Below the pieces are notes generated by a model. That model was not told the DNA's origin. It worked only from the letters and a program-made list of their open reading frames with translations, and searched no databases. From Leptidea sinapis (Eukaryota; Arthropoda; Insecta; Lepidoptera; Pieridae): 64,000 nucleotides of DNA. Made by a program: the position numbers and the translations under genes. Location of the stretch: positions 5,332,001 through 5,396,000 of the forward strand of contig NC_066269.1 of the NCBI RefSeq assembly GCF_905404315.1, read 5' to 3'. Positions within the stretch are counted from its first letter, which is position 1. Each line of letters begins with the position of its first letter. Below, piece after piece: positions 61,132 through 64,000 of the stretch.

Positions 61132-64000
61132 CTATTCCATTCGGTTTTCGCCCCGATTTAAGTTACCCTTCCGGATTTTTCCCTTAATTTTAGAATCACC
61201 TTGTTGTAAACTACCCAAGTTTTGTTCTTGCTCCGTTCTACCGGATACGCTACTCGGGTTAAGACCTGGATTGGTTATTTCATCTTCTTTGCTAATATTC
61301 TGCTCATCTATGAAAGCAGAAGGAGCTTTTTTAACCTTTTCTACTTTTTTATATAGTATATTAAGTATCATATTCGGTGAGTTATTTTTGATAAGATTAT
61401 TTAAATAATCTGTTTTGCTTCCTGCTTTATCAAAACAAAAACCATGCAATTTTTCAAAGGCAGAACAAATACTAAGTCCTACTCTATGTAGCACCCTAGA
61501 TAAATTTTTTGGTGTAAAAAGTTTTTTCTCGGCTAAGAAGTGATATAAATAATTCCGTTCATTAAAACATGATTTGTGGAATTTTTTTAAGATAGAAGCT
61601 GAATTATTTCCTGCCATGCCTAATATTGTGGATAAGTGACTTGCCGTAAACCCTACGCTATAGAAATCATTCAAAAGCTGGGTATTGTTGCCTTGCTCAT
61701 CAAAACAAACATTGTGAAAATCCTTCAGAGCAGAACAAATGCTAGCCCTTGCTCCATGCAGTATAATAGATAATTTTTTTATTGTAAAACCTGCCTGTGA
61801 GAAATGGATTAAATACGCTTTTGCTCTTTCTGTGAAACAAAAATCATGAAACTGTCCTAAGCTACTTACTGATGCACTTAATATAGTGCACAGACTCTGA
61901 GGATTAAAACCTATCTTACGAAGATCACTTAAAAGTTCTGTTTCCTTTCCTTTATCATCAAAAAGAGTATTATGAAATTTTTTTAATCTATGTGAAGCAT
62001 GAGATCCTGATCCACATAACATAGAGGATAAGTTACTTGGCTTAAAGCCTACATCATAGAAATTATTTAAAAGTTCTGTCTCTTCTCCATTGTCATTAAA
62101 ACAAACGTTATGTAATTCTTTAAAAGCATTGCTAGCTTTAGCTCCTGCCCCACTAAAAATACCAGATAAGTTACTTATATTAAAATTCCTTTCCTTATTC
62201 CTTTTTTCAGTAAAATGTTTTAAATACTGTTTTTTATTTCCTTGCACATCAAACCAAAGATCATATAAGTCTTTAAAAGCTTTTGTAGTATTCACTCCTG
62301 CTCCACTTAAAATACTAGATATATTAGGTAAATTTATTCCTTCTTTTTTTAGAATTTTTAAATATTGTGTTTTATTTCCTTCTTTATCAAAGCAAAGATC
62401 GTATAAGTCATTAAAAGCTTTTGCAGCACTAGCTCCTGTTCCATGTAAGATACTGGACATGCTAGCAAAACTTGCTCCTTCTTTTTCTATAGTTCTCAAA
62501 TATTGAGTTTTATTTCCTTCTTCATCAAACCAAAGATCATAGGAGTCTTTAAAAGCTTTTGCACCATTGGCTCCTGCTCCATTCAAAATACTAGATATGC
62601 TAGATAGATCAATTCCTTCCTTTTCTAGAGTTTTTAAATATTGTGTTTTATTTCCTTTTTCATCAAACCACAGATCATATAAGTCTTTAAAAGCTTTTGT
62701 AGCATTAACTCCTGCTCCAGCTAAAACACTAGACATAGTCATAAGATTTACTCCTCTTTCTTCTAGAGTTTTTAAATATTGTGTTTTATTTCCTTGTTTA
62801 TCAAACCACAGGTCATACAAGTCTTTAAAAGCCTTTGCACCATTACCTCCTACTCCGTGCAAAATACTGGACATATTAGTTAGATTTATTTTTTCTTTTT
62901 TTAAGATTTTTAAGTATTGTGTTTCATTTCCTTGCTTATCAAACCATAGATCATATAAGTCTTTAAACGCTTTTGGAGCTTTAGCTCCTGCTTTACTTAA
63001 AATACCGGGCACATCAGCTAGGTTTACTTTTTCTTTTTCTAGAGTTTTTAAATATTGTGTTTTATTTCCTTGCTCATCAAACCACAGATCATATAAGTCT
63101 TTAAAAGCCTTTGCACCATTAGCTCCTGCTCCATTCAGAATACTGGATACATTAGTAAGATTTATTCCGCTTTCTTTTAAAGTTTTTAAATATTGTGTTT
63201 TATTTCCTTCTCCATCAAACCACAGGTTATACAAGTCTTTAAAAGCCTTTGCAGCATTAGCTCCTGCACCATGCAAGATACTGGATATACTAGCAAGACT
63301 TATTCCTTCTTTTTCTAGAGTTCTCAAATATTGTGTTTTATTTCCTTGCTCATCAAGAAAAGTATTATATAGCTCTTTAAAAGCTTTTGCACCATTAGCT
63401 CCTACTCTATGCAAAATACTGGATACATTAGTAAGACCCATTCCGCTTTCTTCTAAAGTTTTTAAATATTGTGTTTTATTTCCTTTTTCATCAAACCACA
63501 GATCATATAAGTCTTTAAAAGCTTTTGCACCATTAGCTCCTGCTCCACCTAAAATACTAGACACATTAGTAAGATTTATTTCTTCTTTTTCCAGGATTTT
63601 TAAGTATTGTGTTTTATTTCCCTCTTCATCAAACCACAGATTATATAAATCTTTAAACGCTTTGGGAGCTTTAGCTCCTGCTTTACTTAAAATACCGGAT
63701 ACAATAGTAAGATTTATTTTTTCTTTTACCAGGGTTTTTAAATATTGTGTTTTATTTCCTTGCTTATCAAACCACAGATCATGTAAGCCTTTAAAAGTCT
63801 TTGCAGCATTAGCTCTTGCTCCATGCAAAATATTGGATACACTAGCTAGACCTATTCCTTCTTTTTCTAGAGTTTTTAAATATCGAGTTTTATTTCCTTC
63901 TTCATCAAACCATAGGTCACATAAGTCTTTAAAAGCTTTTGGAGCACTAGTTCCTGTACCGCCTAAAATACTAGAAACACTAGCTAGATTTATTCTTTCT
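61132..64000 (-). CDS. Giant tandem-repeat protein, bacterial type, TAL-effector-like repeats (5' end outside)
   Basis: Open from the window edge (first full codon 63999-63997) to the stop at 61132-61134: 955 codons, no intron, AT-rich. An upstream start is likely outside; internal TTG/ATG codons are in repeats, so I set no start. About 12-13 near-identical 46-residue units (consensus SSILHGAGANAAKAFKDLYD, then LWFDEQGNKTQYLKTLEKEG) are followed by about six diverged units (GF..S.LS.IL types), one lengthened by 5-6 residues (about 62190) and one shortened. The tail is Lys-rich and disordered (KKVEKVKKAPS; near the end KIKGKIRKGNLNRG). Each unit suggests two helices joined by a Gly-rich loop plus an extra helix-hairpin. 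The first part resembles TAL-effector/BAT repeats in pattern (L/F-T-x-x-x-(V/I/L)-x-x-I-x, loop, A-(L/F)). DNA binding and effector role are inference; other helical solenoids are possible. Confidence 0.75.
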   Translation of the reverse strand, partial: ERINLASVSSILGGTGTSAPKAFKDLCDLWFDEEGNKTRYLKTLEKEGIGLASVSNILHGARANAAKTFKGLHDLWFDKQGNKTQYLKTLVKEKINLTIVSGILSKAGAKAPKAFKDLYNLWFDEEGNKTQYLKILEKEEINLTNVSSILGGAGANGAKAFKDLYDLWFDEKGNKTQYLKTLEESGMGLTNVSSILHRVGANGAKAFKELYNTFLDEQGNKTQYLRTLEKEGISLASISSILHGAGANAAKAFKDLYNLWFDGEGNKTQYLKTLKESGINLTNVSSILNGAGANGAKAFKDLYDLWFDEQGNKTQYLKTLEKEKVNLADVPGILSKAGAKAPKAFKDLYDLWFDKQGNETQYLKILKKEKINLTNMSSILHGVGGNGAKAFKDLYDLWFDKQGNKTQYLKTLEERGVNLMTMSSVLAGAGVNATKAFKDLYDLWFDEKGNKTQYLKTLEKEGIDLSSISSILNGAGANGAKAFKDSYDLWFDEEGNKTQYLRTIEKEGASFASMSSILHGTGASAAKAFNDLYDLCFDKEGNKTQYLKILKKEGINLPNISSILSGAGVNTTKAFKDLYDLWFDVQGNKKQYLKHFTEKRNKERNFNISNLSGIFSGAGAKASNAFKELHNVCFNDNGEETELLNNFYDVGFKPSNLSSMLCGSGSHASHRLKKFHNTLFDDKGKETELLSDLRKIGFNPQSLCTILSASVSSLGQFHDFCFTERAKAYLIHFSQAGFTIKKLSIILHGARASICSALKDFHNVCFDEQGNNTQLLNDFYSVGFTASHLSTILGMAGNNSASILKKFHKSCFNERNYLYHFLAEKKLFTPKNLSRVLHRVGLSICSAFEKLHGFCFDKAGSKTDYLNNLIKNNSPNMILNILYKKVEKVKKAPSAFIDEQNISKEDEITNPGLNPSSVSGRTEQEQNLGSLQQGDSKIKGKIRKGNLNRGENRME
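61500..62200 (-). repeat. Diverged C-terminal repeat units of the bacterial-type protein
   Basis: Units such as VGFKPSNLSSMLCGSGSHAS, AGFTIKKLSIILHGARASIC and VGFTASHLSTILGMAGNNSA differ from one another at most positions, unlike the uniform upstream units. Confidence 0.75.
62250..64000 (-). repeat. 138-bp tandem repeat array (46 codons), homogenised part
   Basis: About 12-13 in-frame units, most 138 bases, near-identical in DNA (e.g. agtattgtgttttatttcct recurs with a fixed period). Unit boundaries stay in frame throughout. Confidence 0.9.

Noticed and set aside
62090..62506. 138-codon + strand ORF
   Set aside because: Antisense shadow of the repeat gene; its periodic text mirrors the repeats.
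62250..64000. CRISPR-like periodic array
   Set aside because: The 138-base period is coding in one frame throughout, units are contiguous with no unique spacers, and repeats are imperfect at codon level.
61132..64000. Ankyrin, TPR, pentatricopeptide or leucine-rich repeats
   Set aside because: Unit length (46) and conserved positions (SSIL, Gly-rich loop, KAF-DL-D-WFD) do not match the 33-35-residue signatures of these families.

Overview
The window reads as an AT-rich insect nuclear genome, most probably from a moth or butterfly. Evidence: one multi-exon gene is spread over about 48 kb by introns packed with decayed mobile elements, and these elements (CR1/Jockey- and RTE-like LINEs, tRNA-headed SINEs, palindromic MITEs, Helitron ends, several cut-and-paste transposons) look like those of lepidopteran genomes. 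No search was run, so the order-level assignment is inference.

Layout. The left end (about 1.0-3.4 kb, + strand) holds the terminal exon of a trypsin-fold gene whose active-site serine is lost, then a short GC-rich exon or mini-ORF for a one-helix membrane protein. From 54.4 kb down to 6.7 kb, on the - strand, runs a complete Sec16 gene (ER exit site / COPII scaffold). I resolved 26 coding exons that join in phase into 1994 codons plus stop, and one extra in-frame exon (16617-17078) with its own stop and polyadenylation signal, which would make a shorter isoform. The exons carry the Gln-rich N-terminus, the Arg/Glu-rich basic block, the central conserved domain with its ACE1-type helical part, and the conserved C-terminal motif.

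The introns hold recognisable elements: a complete long-TIR Tc1/mariner element (21765-24155, DD41D type), a hAT element nested in a MITE (35832-38131), a large inverted duplication with adenain-like proteases of Maverick/Polinton type (about 41.0-43.9 kb), a Penelope-like remnant with a hammerhead-like motif, at least a dozen LINE fragments, and a 181-bp tandem duplication. Upstream of Sec16 lie a Tc1-like element (54807-56270) and an internally deleted pogo-like element (57672-58214).

The right end is foreign. At about 60.9 kb an RTE LINE fragment abuts the frameshifted C-terminal tail of a bacterial Rpn/PD-(D/E)XK-type nuclease. Then, on the - strand from the window edge to 61132, comes an intron-free, AT-rich reading frame of at least 955 codons made of about nineteen 46-residue repeats. 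Together they suggest DNA from an intracellular bacterium (Rickettsiales-like) integrated in the insect genome, or an assembly join. The repeats resemble a TAL-effector-like helical repeat, with a variable residue pair (HG, NG, SK, HR, GG) between the two helices. I regard this as the most interesting object in the window.
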